From assembly GCA_900547725.1 (NCBI GenBank), contig URHR01000046.1, forward strand, positions 1-15,033: a stretch of 15,033 bases of DNA, read 5' to 3'. The stretch comes from an uncultured Eubacteriales bacterium (GTDB lineage Bacteria > Bacillota > Clostridia > Oscillospirales > CAG-272). The position numbers and the translations under genes were made by a program. The notes beneath the pieces are model-generated. The model ran no database searches, was not told the DNA's origin, and saw only the letters and a program-made list of their open reading frames with translations. This document shows positions 1 to 9,421 of this stretch, piece by piece (the first letter of the stretch is position 1; each line of letters opens with the position of its first letter).

Positions 1-6
1 GAGGGT

Positions 7-53
7 AGGGAGACCCCTCCGAAAGGGGTCTCCCTGCGCCTCCAAGGTCTTCC
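7..53 (-). terminator. Hairpin and post-stop tag downstream of rpoC
   Basis: On the minus strand, 10 bases after the rpoC stop, the tag GGAAGACCTTGGAGG (53 to 39) is followed by a perfect 12 bp hairpin: AGGGAGACCCCT at 7-18 pairs with AGGGGTCTCCCT at 24-35, with a 5-base loop. No U-tract follows, so this is not a textbook intrinsic terminator. It may act as a weak terminator or as a 3'-end stabiliser. The tag and the hairpin core recur after other genes in the window, and the core GAGACCCCTTTCGGAG is repeated after hprK at 15014-15029. Confidence 0.6.
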
Positions 54-62
54 TTATCCTAT

Positions 63-3623
<3,561 letters not shown>

Positions 3624-3629
3624 CGTTAA

Positions 3630-3638
3630 TCTCCCTCT
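3630..3638 (-). promoter_or_regulatory. Ribosome binding site deciding the rpoC GTG start
   Basis: AGAGGGAGA (3638 to 3630) in the rpoB-rpoC gap is followed by TTAACG and then GTG at 3623. The 6-base spacing and the purine-rich core favour GTG over the upstream in-frame TTG, which overlaps no ribosome site and would add eight residues not expected for RpoC. Confidence 0.75.
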
Positions 3639-3647
3639 GCAACACAA

Positions 3648-6600
3648 TTACTCATCGGCTCCGTCGCCGTCGCCGTCATCGAAAAACTCGGTTCCGTAGG
3701 CGTCGTCCTCTTCTTTTCCGAACAGCTCGTCGTCCTCTTCGGTCTCGTCATCCTCAATCGGATTGCCGTCCTCGTCAAGGATCTGGTTGGAATCCTCCAA
3801 CTCGTCCTCATCGCCCGACTTGTTCAGCGCCTCGGCGATTGCCGACGCGTCCACGCGGCTGATCGGGTACGGGTCGTCCTCCACGCAAAGTTCGGACAAA
3901 TCAATCTCGTTGCCGTTCTTATCCTGCACGCGCACATCCAGTGCCAGAGACTGCAACTCCTTGACCAACACCTTGAAGGATTCGGGAATGCCCGGCGTGG
4001 GGATGTTCTGCCCCTTGATAATCGCTTCGTAAGCGCGGCGGCGTCCGTTGATATCGTCGGACTTCACCGTCAGCAGCTCCTGCAACGTGTAAGCCGCGCC
4101 GTAAGCCTCGAGCGCCCAGACTTCCATTTCTCCGAAACGCTGTCCGCCGAACTGCGCCTTGCCGCCCAGAGGCTGCTGCGTAACCAGAGAGTACGGACCG
4201 TTGGAACGCGCGTGAATCTTATCGTCCACGAGGTGGTGGAGCTTCAGGTAGTACATGATACCCACCGTTACGGGGTTATCGAACGGCTCGCCCGTCCGGC
4301 CGTCGTAAAGAATGGTCTTGCCGTCCAGAATCTTCAGCCGCTTCTCGGCGCGGAGTCTGTCGATCAGTTCGGCATTCTCGCGATCTTCGGGGGTCAGCTC
4401 GCGCAGGCTCTCTTCTCCGGTTTCCTCATTCACGGTCGCCTCGAACAGCGCCTTGCCCTCGGGATTCTCAAGCGGGAAGATATCGCGCTGCAGTCCCGCC
4501 ATCTTCAGGCACTCCAGAATGTCCTTCTCGTGCGCGCCGTCAAAGACCGGTGTCATGATCTTCCAGCCGAGTTTCTTTGCAGCAATGCCGAGGTGCACTT
4601 CCAGCACCTGTCCGATATTCATACGCGACGGCACGCCGAGCGGGTTGAGCACGATGTCAAGCGGCGTTCCGTCCGGCAAAAACGGCATATCCTCGGGCGG
4701 CAGAATGCGCGACACGACGCCCTTGTTGCCGTGACGGCCTGCCATCTTGTCTCCCACGGAAATCTTCCGCTTCTGCGCGATATAAACCTTTACGACCTTT
4801 TTCACGCCCGCGGGAAGTTCGTCGCCCGCCTCCTGCGAAAAGACTCTGACGTCCACCACGATGCCGGATTCTCCGTGCGCCAGTCTGAGAGACGTGTCTC
4901 TGACTTCTCTCGACTTCTCACCGAAGATGGCGCGGAGCAGTCTCTCCTCCGCCGTCAGTTCGGTCTCGCCCTTCGGGGTGACCTTACCGACCAGAATGTC
5001 GCCCGAGCGCACCTCCGTGCCTCTCTTGACGATACCCTCGGCGTTAAGGTCTTTCAGCGCGTCCTCGCCGACGTTCGGGATTTCGCGCGTGATCTCTTCC
5101 GGCCCGAGCTTGGTCTCTCTCGCTTCGTGCGTATATTCCTCGATGTGGAGCGACGTGTAAACGTCGTCGCGCACCAGTTTTTCGTTCAGCAGAACCGCGT
5201 CCTCATAGTTGTAGCCTTCCCACGTCATGAAGCCGATCAGCGCGTTCTTGCCGAGCGACACCTCGCCGTGGTAGGTTGCGGGACCGTCCGCAATGACCTG
5301 TCCCTCCTCAACCCGCTCGCCCTTCCTGACGATCGGGCGCTGATTGTAGCAAGTGCCCTGGTTGGTCCGTTTGAACTTGATGAGCGGATAGATATCCTTC
5401 ATTCCGCTGTCGGTGACAATGCGGATTTCGTCCGCCTGCACCCGCTCTACCGTACCCGCGCGCTGTGCCGTTACCACAACACCCGAATCGAGCGCCGCTT
5501 TGTACTCCATACCGGTTCCGACAATCGGCGAATCGCTCACCATCAGCGGCACTGCCTGCTTCTGCATGTTCGAGCCCATCAGCGCACGCGTGTTATCGTC
5601 GTTTTCCAGGAACGGAATCATTGCCGAGGCAACCGACACCAGCATCTTCGGCGCAACGTCCATGTAGTCGATCATTGCGGGGTCGACTTCAACGAACTCG
5701 GTCTTTTCACGACCCGTAACCTTCTGGTTGACGAAGCAGTTGTTTCCGTCAAGCGGCTCGTTCGCCTGCGCCACAATGTAGTGATCCTCGGTATCGGCGG
5801 TCATGTACACCACCTCGTCGGTGACGTGGTGGGAAACAGTTCCGTCGGGATTCGTGATATGCTCCACCTTGCGGTAAGGGGCTTCGATAAAGCCGTAATC
5901 CGAGATCTTGGCATAGGTGGTCAGGTAGGAAATCAGACCGATGTTCGGTCCTTCGGGAGATTCGATCGGGCAGATACGGCCGTACTGCGTGTAGTGGACG
6001 TCACGGACGTCGAATGACGCGCGGTCACGCGACAGACCGCCGGGGCCCAGCGCGGACAGACGGCGCTTGTGGGAAAGTTCCGCAAGCGGGTTGTTCTGAT
6101 CCATGAACTGCGACAGCTGGCTCGATCCGAAGAACTCGCGGATGGCAGTGGTCACGGGACGGATATTGATCAGCGACTGGGTGGTCAGCTTCTCGTTGTC
6201 CTGCGTGGTCATGCGCTCCTTGATGATCTTGTCCATCCGGGTAAAGCCGATGCGGAGCTGATTCTGAAGCTGTTCGCCGACCGAACGGATGCGGCGGTTG
6301 CCCAGATGGTCGATATCGTCCACGCTTCCCACGTCGTGCATCAGGTCGATCAGGTAGCTGATCGAAGCGAAGATGTCCGCGCAGGTCAGGTGCTTCGGGC
6401 AGAGATCCGCAATTCTGCGGCGCGCCTCTTCCTTCAGCCCTTCCACGTCGTCGCCGAACTGTTCCTTCAGTTCGCACAGCACGGGAATGCTTGCCTTTTC
6501 CCGCACGCCGCAGTCGGTCAGGTCGTAGCCGAGGACATACTCCGGCTCGAGCGTGTTGTTGCCGATGACCTTCACCTTGTCGCCGTTGTCGAGCCGGATC

Positions 6601-7631
6601 GTGATTTCGTTCACGCCCGCACGCTCGATCGCAAAGGCAAGGTCGCGGTTGATGACGTCGCCCTCGTTTGCAAGCACCTCGCCGGTCAGGGGGCTGACGA
6701 CGGTCTCGCCCGCGCGGCGGTTGGCAATCCGGCTGTGGATCGCCATTTTCTTGTTGTACTTATACCGACCCACGGCGGCAATGTCGTAACGCTTGGGGTC
6801 GAAGAAATAGTTATGCAGGAGGGTCTTCGCCGCTTCTTCGATCGGCGGTTCGCCCGGGCGCAGTTTCTTGTAGATTTCCTTGATGGCTTCCACGCTGACG
6901 GCAGAGCGGTTTGCGGCTGCCAGTTCCTCGCTCTCGTCGCGCTCGAAGGTCAGCGTCAGTCTGTCGTCCTCGCCGAACTTCTCATAGATCTGCTCCCGCG
7001 TTTCCAGCGTCTCACCGCTTTCGAAGGTGAGGGCGCGGAGGAACATGGTCAGCGGAACTTTTCTGGTTTTATCGATGCGGACAGCCATCACGCCGTTCGC
7101 GTCGACCTCATACTCCAACCACGCGCCTCTGTACGGGATGACCGTGGTTGCATAGGTCTTTTTACCCGCCTTGTCGATCTCCGAGGAATAGTACATTCCC
7201 GGGGAACGGATGATCTGGGAAACAATGACACGCTCCGCGCCGTTGATGACGAACGTACCCGTTTCGGTCATCAGCGGGAAATCGCCCATGAAAATTTCGT
7301 TTTCTTTGACCTCTCCCGTCGCCTTGTTGGTCAGGCGGACCGTGACCCGCAGCGGCGCGGCAAAGTTGACGTCTCTTTCCTTGCACTCCTCAACCGGATA
7401 CTTCGGGTTTTCGGTGTCAAGGGAGTAGTCAATGAATTCGATCTCGAGGTTGCCGGAAAAGTCCCTGATCGGCGAAACGTCATGCAGAACCTCGCGTAGC
7501 CCCTCGTCAAGAAACCACTTGTAGGATTTGGTCTGAATTTCGACCAGATTCGGAAGCGGATAGTCGAAGCGGGATCTGGCAAAGCTCTTTCTGACGTTCT
7601 GACCAAGTCTCTGCTCTTTTAATTCGATCAT
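3648..7631 (-). CDS. rpoB: DNA-directed RNA polymerase subunit beta (RpoB)
   Basis: RpoB forms the second half of the RNA polymerase active cleft. The product is 1327 residues from the ATG at 7631, which gives the usual start MIELKEQRLGQNVRKSF. The next in-frame ATG upstream (7640) would add three residues but sits only 2 bases from GGAG, so 7631 (11 bases from GGAG) is preferred without certainty. The rifampicin pocket is intact: S504-QLSQFMDQNNPL with D511, H521 and S526 matching E. coli D516, H526 and S531, which predicts a sensitive enzyme. The C-terminal clamp contact region (GGQRFGEMEVWALEAYG) is present. The last 55 residues form an unusually acidic tail (29 Asp or Glu). The gene is followed after 24 bases by rpoC. 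rplJ, rplL and other expected upstream neighbours are absent from the window. Confidence 0.98.
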   Translation of the reverse strand: MIELKEQRLGQNVRKSFARSRFDYPLPNLVEIQTKSYKWFLDEGLREVLHDVSPIRDFSGNLEIEFIDYSLDTENPKYPVEECKERDVNFAAPLRVTVRLTNKATGEVKENEIFMGDFPLMTETGTFVINGAERVIVSQIIRSPGMYYSSEIDKAGKKTYATTVIPYRGAWLEYEVDANGVMAVRIDKTRKVPLTMFLRALTFESGETLETREQIYEKFGEDDRLTLTFERDESEELAAANRSAVSVEAIKEIYKKLRPGEPPIEEAAKTLLHNYFFDPKRYDIAAVGRYKYNKKMAIHSRIANRRAGETVVSPLTGEVLANEGDVINRDLAFAIERAGVNEITIRLDNGDKVKVIGNNTLEPEYVLGYDLTDCGVREKASIPVLCELKEQFGDDVEGLKEEARRRIADLCPKHLTCADIFASISYLIDLMHDVGSVDDIDHLGNRRIRSVGEQLQNQLRIGFTRMDKIIKERMTTQDNEKLTTQSLINIRPVTTAIREFFGSSQLSQFMDQNNPLAELSHKRRLSALGPGGLSRDRASFDVRDVHYTQYGRICPIESPEGPNIGLISYLTTYAKISDYGFIEAPYRKVEHITNPDGTVSHHVTDEVVYMTADTEDHYIVAQANEPLDGNNCFVNQKVTGREKTEFVEVDPAMIDYMDVAPKMLVSVASAMIPFLENDDNTRALMGSNMQKQAVPLMVSDSPIVGTGMEYKAALDSGVVVTAQRAGTVERVQADEIRIVTDSGMKDIYPLIKFKRTNQGTCYNQRPIVRKGERVEEGQVIADGPATYHGEVSLGKNALIGFMTWEGYNYEDAVLLNEKLVRDDVYTSLHIEEYTHEARETKLGPEEITREIPNVGEDALKDLNAEGIVKRGTEVRSGDILVGKVTPKGETELTAEERLLRAIFGEKSREVRDTSLRLAHGESGIVVDVRVFSQEAGDELPAGVKKVVKVYIAQKRKISVGDKMAGRHGNKGVVSRILPPEDMPFLPDGTPLDIVLNPLGVPSRMNIGQVLEVHLGIAAKKLGWKIMTPVFDGAHEKDILECLKMAGLQRDIFPLENPEGKALFEATVNEETGEESLRELTPEDRENAELIDRLRAEKRLKILDGKTILYDGRTGEPFDNPVTVGIMYYLKLHHLVDDKIHARSNGPYSLVTQQPLGGKAQFGGQRFGEMEVWALEAYGAAYTLQELLTVKSDDINGRRRAYEAIIKGQNIPTPGIPESFKVLVKELQSLALDVRVQDKNGNEIDLSELCVEDDPYPISRVDASAIAEALNKSGDEDELEDSNQILDEDGNPIEDDETEEDDELFGKEEDDAYGTEFFDDGDGDGADE

Positions 7632-7640
7632 TGATTCCAT

Positions 7641-7821
7641 CACTCCATTCAGATAATTGGGGAATCCCCGGAAAACGGTCGGGTCGACCGACAGCCGTCG
7701 AACCCGCCCACCGCCCGCGCCGAAAACAGCCGATTCGGGAGCGCCGCTTTTGTGCAATCTGCCATGCCGATTTTTGTCGGCAAAATCGCGCGGTCGCATA
7801 CTACAGGCGATTATAATGCAG
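7641..7821 (-). promoter_or_regulatory. rpoB 5' leader with short hairpins
   Basis: From the predicted start site near 7821 to the rpoB start the untranslated leader is about 190 nt, long for a housekeeping gene. Read on the minus strand it contains TGCCGA/TCGGCA around an A-rich loop (near 7765-7781), a CGGTCG-ACC-CGACCG hairpin (7690 to 7676) followed by TTTT, and GGGGATTCCCC (7669 to 7659) close to the ribosome site. The middle hairpin plus four U could be a weak attenuator. No known riboswitch or ribosomal-protein leader was recognised. The in-frame extension of rpoB through this region is judged non-coding. Confidence 0.4.
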
Positions 7822-7827
7822 TTTACT

Positions 7828-7856
7828 ATTTTACCATCTTTTTTTCGATTTGTCAA
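7828..7856 (-). promoter_or_regulatory. Sigma-A type promoter of rpoBC
   Basis: On the minus strand TTGACA (7856 to 7851) is separated by exactly 17 bp from TAAAAT (7833 to 7828). The upstream DNA (7857-7910) is rich in A and T runs, consistent with an UP element. Expected start near 7821. This suggests that rpoBC is transcribed independently of the ribosomal protein genes that usually precede it. Confidence 0.85.
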
Positions 7857-8056
7857 GTCTTTCGGACGAATTTCCCCGAAAAAATTTTCTTCTTTCATTT
7901 TATAGGCGCAAAAAGGCGTGCCCGGACGTCCGTTTCCCGCCTCATTCGTGGAAGAAAATTCCATTTCACAAGCGGTCTCCCTCCGGCTTTGGCAAAATCC
8001 ACAAAGAAAAAATCGCCGAAAATCTCAAAAAAGCAGGATTTTTTTTGAAAAAGCTC
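7857..8056. other. Non-coding spacer between divergent rpoB and rpsT promoters
   Basis: This 200 bp stretch separates the two divergent promoters. It is rich in A and T tracts next to both -35 boxes, as expected for UP elements, and holds a 10 bp palindrome CGGACGTCCG at 7923-7932. Short open frames here lack ribosome sites. Nothing else is recognised. Confidence 0.5.
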
Positions 8057-8085
8057 TTGCAATTCGGAAAAAAGTATGGTACAAT
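8057..8085 (+). promoter_or_regulatory. Sigma-A type promoter of rpsT
   Basis: TTGCAA (8057-8062) and TACAAT (8080-8085) are 17 bp apart. Long A and T runs lie just upstream (8018-8052), typical of the UP elements of ribosomal protein genes. The start site should lie near 8092, giving a leader of about 100 nt before rpsT. Confidence 0.8.
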
Positions 8086-8190
8086 ATCAGGGTATATGGA
8101 TGAAAACCGAGCGCACCCTCTCAGGCGCCGTTTTCAGGCATACCATTCCATTCCGCAAAAAGCGGAAAATACAGAGGGAGGTAAAGACTG

Positions 8191-8454
8191 ATGCCGAATA
8201 TCAAATCCGCAAAGAAAAGAGTCAAGGTGATCAAGGTCAAGACCCTGCAGAACAAAATGCACACGACCGCTCTGAAAACCGAGATCAAGAAGTTTGACGC
8301 GGCTGTGGCTTCCGGCGACAAGGAAGCGGCTCAGGTTGCGTACAAGGCAGCGGTGAAGAAGATCGATCAGGCAGCGGCTTACGGAATCATCCATAAGAAC
8401 GCCGCGGCTCACAAGAAGAGCCAGTTCACCAAAAAGATCAACGCTATGGCGTAA
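8191..8454 (+). CDS. rpsT: 30S ribosomal protein S20
   Basis: S20 is a primary 16S rRNA-binding protein that helps fold the 5' domain of the small subunit. The 87-residue product is the usual size. It begins with the family signature PNIKSAKKRVK and continues as a Lys- and Ala-rich helical protein, with the conserved GIIHKNAAAHKKSQ segment near the C terminus. The start is set by GGGAGG at 8176-8181, 9 bases before ATG. The gene is monocistronic, with its own promoter, and is followed by two hairpins. It diverges from rpoBC. Confidence 0.97.
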   Translation: MPNIKSAKKRVKVIKVKTLQNKMHTTALKTEIKKFDAAVASGDKEAAQVAYKAAVKKIDQAAAYGIIHKNAAAHKKSQFTKKINAMA

Positions 8455-8480
8455 GATGCGAACCGAGGTCGGACGGGAAG

Positions 8481-8532
8481 AAAGACCTCGGGAAGAGGGC
8501 GACCCCCTTTCGTAGAGGGTCGCCCTCTTCCC
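8481..8532 (+). terminator. Post-stop tag and 16 bp hairpin after rpsT
   Basis: A variant of the recurrent tag, AAAGACCTCGGGAAG, leads straight into a perfect 16 bp stem: GGGAAGAGGGCGACCC at 8490-8505 pairs with GGGTCGCCCTCTTCCC at 8517-8532, with an 11-base loop. No U-tract follows. It has the same design as the hairpins after rpoC and the LRR gene. Confidence 0.6.
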
Positions 8533-8552
8533 AATCCCCTCTCCCACCCCCG

Positions 8553-8637
8553 AACTTCCCTGCGCGGCAACCGCCGATTTGGTCTGCAAGAGTTTCTTAC
8601 AGACTTCTTCGGCGATTACCGCGCAGGGAAGTTTTTT
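8553..8637 (+). terminator. Long intrinsic terminator downstream of rpsT
   Basis: A 15 bp outer stem (AACTTCCCTGCGCGG at 8553-8567 with CCGCGCAGGGAAGTT at 8619-8633) encloses a second stem CGCCGA/TCGGCG and a third GTCTG/CAGAC, and ends in a T-run at 8632-8637. The composite shape is larger than an ordinary terminator. It would stop rpsT read-through before the next promoter at 8690. A weak extra hairpin GACA-GAT-TGTC with seven T follows at 8660-8677. Confidence 0.8.
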
Positions 8638-8689
8638 CGGTTTCGGAGGGGGATCGCCGGACAGATTGTCTTTTTTTGCGGATAAGGGG

Positions 8690-8718
8690 TTGACATCGGC
8701 GGCGGTTATTTGTATAAT
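8690..8718 (+). promoter_or_regulatory. Consensus promoter of the small toxin-like mRNA
   Basis: TTGACA (8690-8695) and TATAAT (8713-8718) are both perfect matches, separated by 17 bp. Transcription should begin near 8725, exactly at the base of a 5'-terminal hairpin. A perfect consensus promoter in front of a 27-codon gene suggests abundant RNA. Confidence 0.9.
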
Positions 8719-8724
8719 AGAAAA

Positions 8725-8920
8725 GTCACGTTTACCCGTGACCTTGGAAACACCACGCAACGAAGCGCATATCGTTTTGTTGCGACAGACGCAAGGCAGA
8801 AAGCGTTTGTACCCGGCAGATTCTGTTGGGTGCAGGCACTGCCTGCCGGTGGCGGTTGCTTCCTTCCGACTTCGGAGGGAGCAGGTCTTTTCTCCTTCCG
8901 AGAGGAAGGAGGTGATGCTC
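8725..8920 (+). promoter_or_regulatory. Highly structured 196 nt leader of the toxin-like mRNA
   Basis: The leader reads as a chain of hairpins. They are GTCACG/CGTGAC at the very 5' end (8725-8742), CGCAAC/GTTGCG (about 8757-8785), CAGACGC/GCGTTTG (about 8788-8811), ACCCGGCAG/CTGTTGGGT (about 8812-8832), GCAGGC/GCCTGC (8832-8846), TTCCTTCCGA/TCGGAGGGAG (about 8860-8881) and finally the hairpin that holds the Shine-Dalgarno. No convincing reading frame with a ribosome site precedes the 27-codon gene. Such leaders are typical of type I toxin mRNAs that are kept translationally silent. Confidence 0.65.
8891..8912 (+). promoter_or_regulatory. Hairpin sequestering the toxin Shine-Dalgarno
   Basis: CTCCTTCC (8892-8899) pairs perfectly with GGAAGGAG (8904-8911) over a GAGA loop. 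The 3' arm contains the near-ideal Shine-Dalgarno AAGGAGG (8906-8912), 8 bases before ATG 8921. In this fold ribosomes cannot enter, a hallmark of type I toxin messages. Confidence 0.75.
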
Positions 8921-9004
8921 ATGAACCTGCATGATCTGGTTATGGCTGCTTTGTTAGCCCTGAACCTCGTGCTCGAATACATTGCGCAACATAAAAAAAG
9001 ATAA
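8921..9004 (+). CDS. 27-residue membrane peptide, candidate type I toxin
   Basis: The product begins MNLHDLVMAALLALNLVLEY and ends with a basic tail IAQHKKR: one hydrophobic helix of about 17 residues, then positive charge. That is the build of small pore-forming or membrane-damaging type I toxins (Fst, TxpA, BsrG, Ldr groups). By eye, LV-(8 hydrophobic)-LVLExI resembles the LV-(7)-LVLExI stretch of enterococcal Fst, but the peptide is too short to assign a family this way. ATG 8921 is preferred to the in-frame ATG 8915 because AAGGAGG ends 8 bases before it; from 8915 the spacing would be 2. The gene has its own consensus promoter, a 196 nt structured leader and a convergent antisense RNA. 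A toxic role is inferred from peptide and RNA architecture, not from homology search. Confidence 0.7.
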   Translation: MNLHDLVMAALLALNLVLEYIAQHKKR

Positions 9005-9035
9005 CCGCCCAGACTTCCAAACCGAAGCGGTTATC
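8993..9035 (-). terminator. Intrinsic terminator of the antisense RNA
   Basis: On the minus strand GATAACCGC (9035 to 9027) pairs with GCGGTTATC (9008 to 9000) over an 18-base loop, followed immediately by seven U (8999 to 8993). The same bases on the plus strand form the toxin stop codon region (AAAAAAAGATAA), so the two RNAs overlap from the last codons onward. Confidence 0.85.
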
Positions 9036-9078
9036 TAATCACTTAGGAAGGAAGCAACCGTCGCCGGTGTTTCCTCGT
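8993..9078 (-). ncRNA. Candidate antisense antitoxin RNA, about 86 nt
   Basis: A consensus promoter (9113 to 9085) fires towards the toxin gene and the transcript should end in the U-tract at 8999 to 8993. The RNA would have two stem-loops: a 5' hairpin (9074 to 9050) with a GCGA tetraloop closed by ACCG/CGGT, and the terminator hairpin (9035 to 9000). A 14-base linker, UUCCUAAGUGAUUA, joins them. It is fully complementary to the end of the toxin gene and its 3' untranslated region. Its UCCUUCCU is also complementary over 8 bases to AGGAAGGA in the toxin ribosome site, so it could act both by forming a duplex and by blocking translation. Confidence 0.72.
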
Positions 9079-9084
9079 ATTTTT
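9050..9084 (+). terminator. Probable terminator of the toxin-like mRNA
   Basis: GGAAGC-A-ACCG (9050-9060) pairs with CGGT-GTTTCC (9065-9074) over a TCGC loop with one bulged A. TCGTATTTTT follows. The U-tract is imperfect, so termination may be partial. The hairpin uses the same bases as the 3' arm of the long-range helix (9046-9068), so the two folds exclude each other. Confidence 0.55.
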
Positions 9085-9113
9085 ATGATATCACACTTTT
9101 CCCGTTTTGTCAA
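9085..9113 (-). promoter_or_regulatory. Promoter of the antisense RNA
   Basis: On the minus strand TTGACA (9113 to 9108) and TATCAT (9090 to 9085) are spaced by 17 bp. The predicted start lies near 9078. The promoter faces the toxin promoter about 400 bp away, giving convergent transcription. Confidence 0.87.
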
Positions 9114-9269
9114 CCCCTTTTGCGGAAAAAGACAAAACCGGATACCACAGGGAATCCGACCGCATCATGCCGATGCCCGCATCCTCGCCCTACGGAATGC
9201 GCCCCGCTCACAAAAAGAGCGCGATAGCCGCACGCGGCAAAAAAGCCGCTCCTCCCCAAAACACCAAAG

Positions 9270-9346
9270 ACTTCCCCCATGTCCCCGCCACTTCAAAAAA
9301 GCGAAACAAAATTCCGCTTCGTAAGTGGCGGGGACATGGGGGAAGT
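9270..9346 (-). terminator. 24 bp perfect inverted repeat with a nested terminator
   Basis: Arms 9270-9293 and 9323-9346 are perfectly complementary over 24 bp (GTCCCCGCCACTT against AAGTGGCGGGGAC in the inner part). On the minus strand the 29-base loop holds a second hairpin, AAGCGGAA-TTTTG-TTTCGCTT (9319 to 9299), followed by a T-run (to 9295). The nested hairpin looks like an intrinsic terminator for the LRR gene transcript. The long outer stem is unexplained. The DNA between 9114 and 9269 shows no gene or recognised site beyond a small GCCGC-AC-GCGGC palindrome near 9230. Confidence 0.6.
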
Positions 9347-9365
9347 TCTCGGAAGGTGAGGGAGG

Positions 9366-9420
9366 CTTGGAGGGAGAGGAACCCCTCTTTCAAGAGGGGT
9401 TCCTCTCCCTCCAAGGTCTT
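9366..9420 (-). terminator. 24 bp perfect hairpin with post-stop tag after the LRR gene
   Basis: Directly after the LRR stop the minus strand reads AAAGACCTTGGAGGGAG and enters a perfect 24 bp stem (9366-9389 with 9392-9415) with a 2-base gap at the tip. The tag is therefore half inside the stem. No U-tract follows. Same family as the hairpins after rpoC and rpsT. Confidence 0.65.
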
Positions 9421-9421
9421 T

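Larger units (their letters stand above)
8845..9068. repeat. 23 bp inverted repeat joining the mRNA leader to its 3' end
   Basis: The arm at 8845-8867 (ending CGGTTGCTTCCTTCC) can pair with 9046-9068 (beginning GGAAGGAAGCAACCG). Fifteen base pairs are perfect and the helix continues for about eight more with G-U pairs. The arms lie on either side of the 27-codon gene, so the full-length mRNA could circularise. The antisense RNA carries nearly the same sequence as the 5' arm. Confidence 0.75.

Noticed and set aside
6030..6130. Rifampicin resistance substitutions in RpoB
   Set aside because: S504, D511, H521 and S526 match the sensitive wild-type residues of E. coli and no known resistance change is seen in the cluster.
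7632..7964. In-frame upstream extension of rpoB by 111 codons
   Set aside because: It would run through the promoter (7828-7856) and the leader, has no ribosome site, and RpoB homologues start at MIELKEQRL-like sequence.
8915..8920. Alternative ATG two codons upstream of the toxin-like start
   Set aside because: It lies only 2 bases from AAGGAGG, too close for initiation; ATG 8921 has 8-base spacing.
8134..8982. 282-codon minus-strand open frame over rpsT and the toxin-like locus
   Set aside because: It is antisense to rpsT and crosses two terminators and a structured leader; composition is low-complexity and no ribosome site precedes it.
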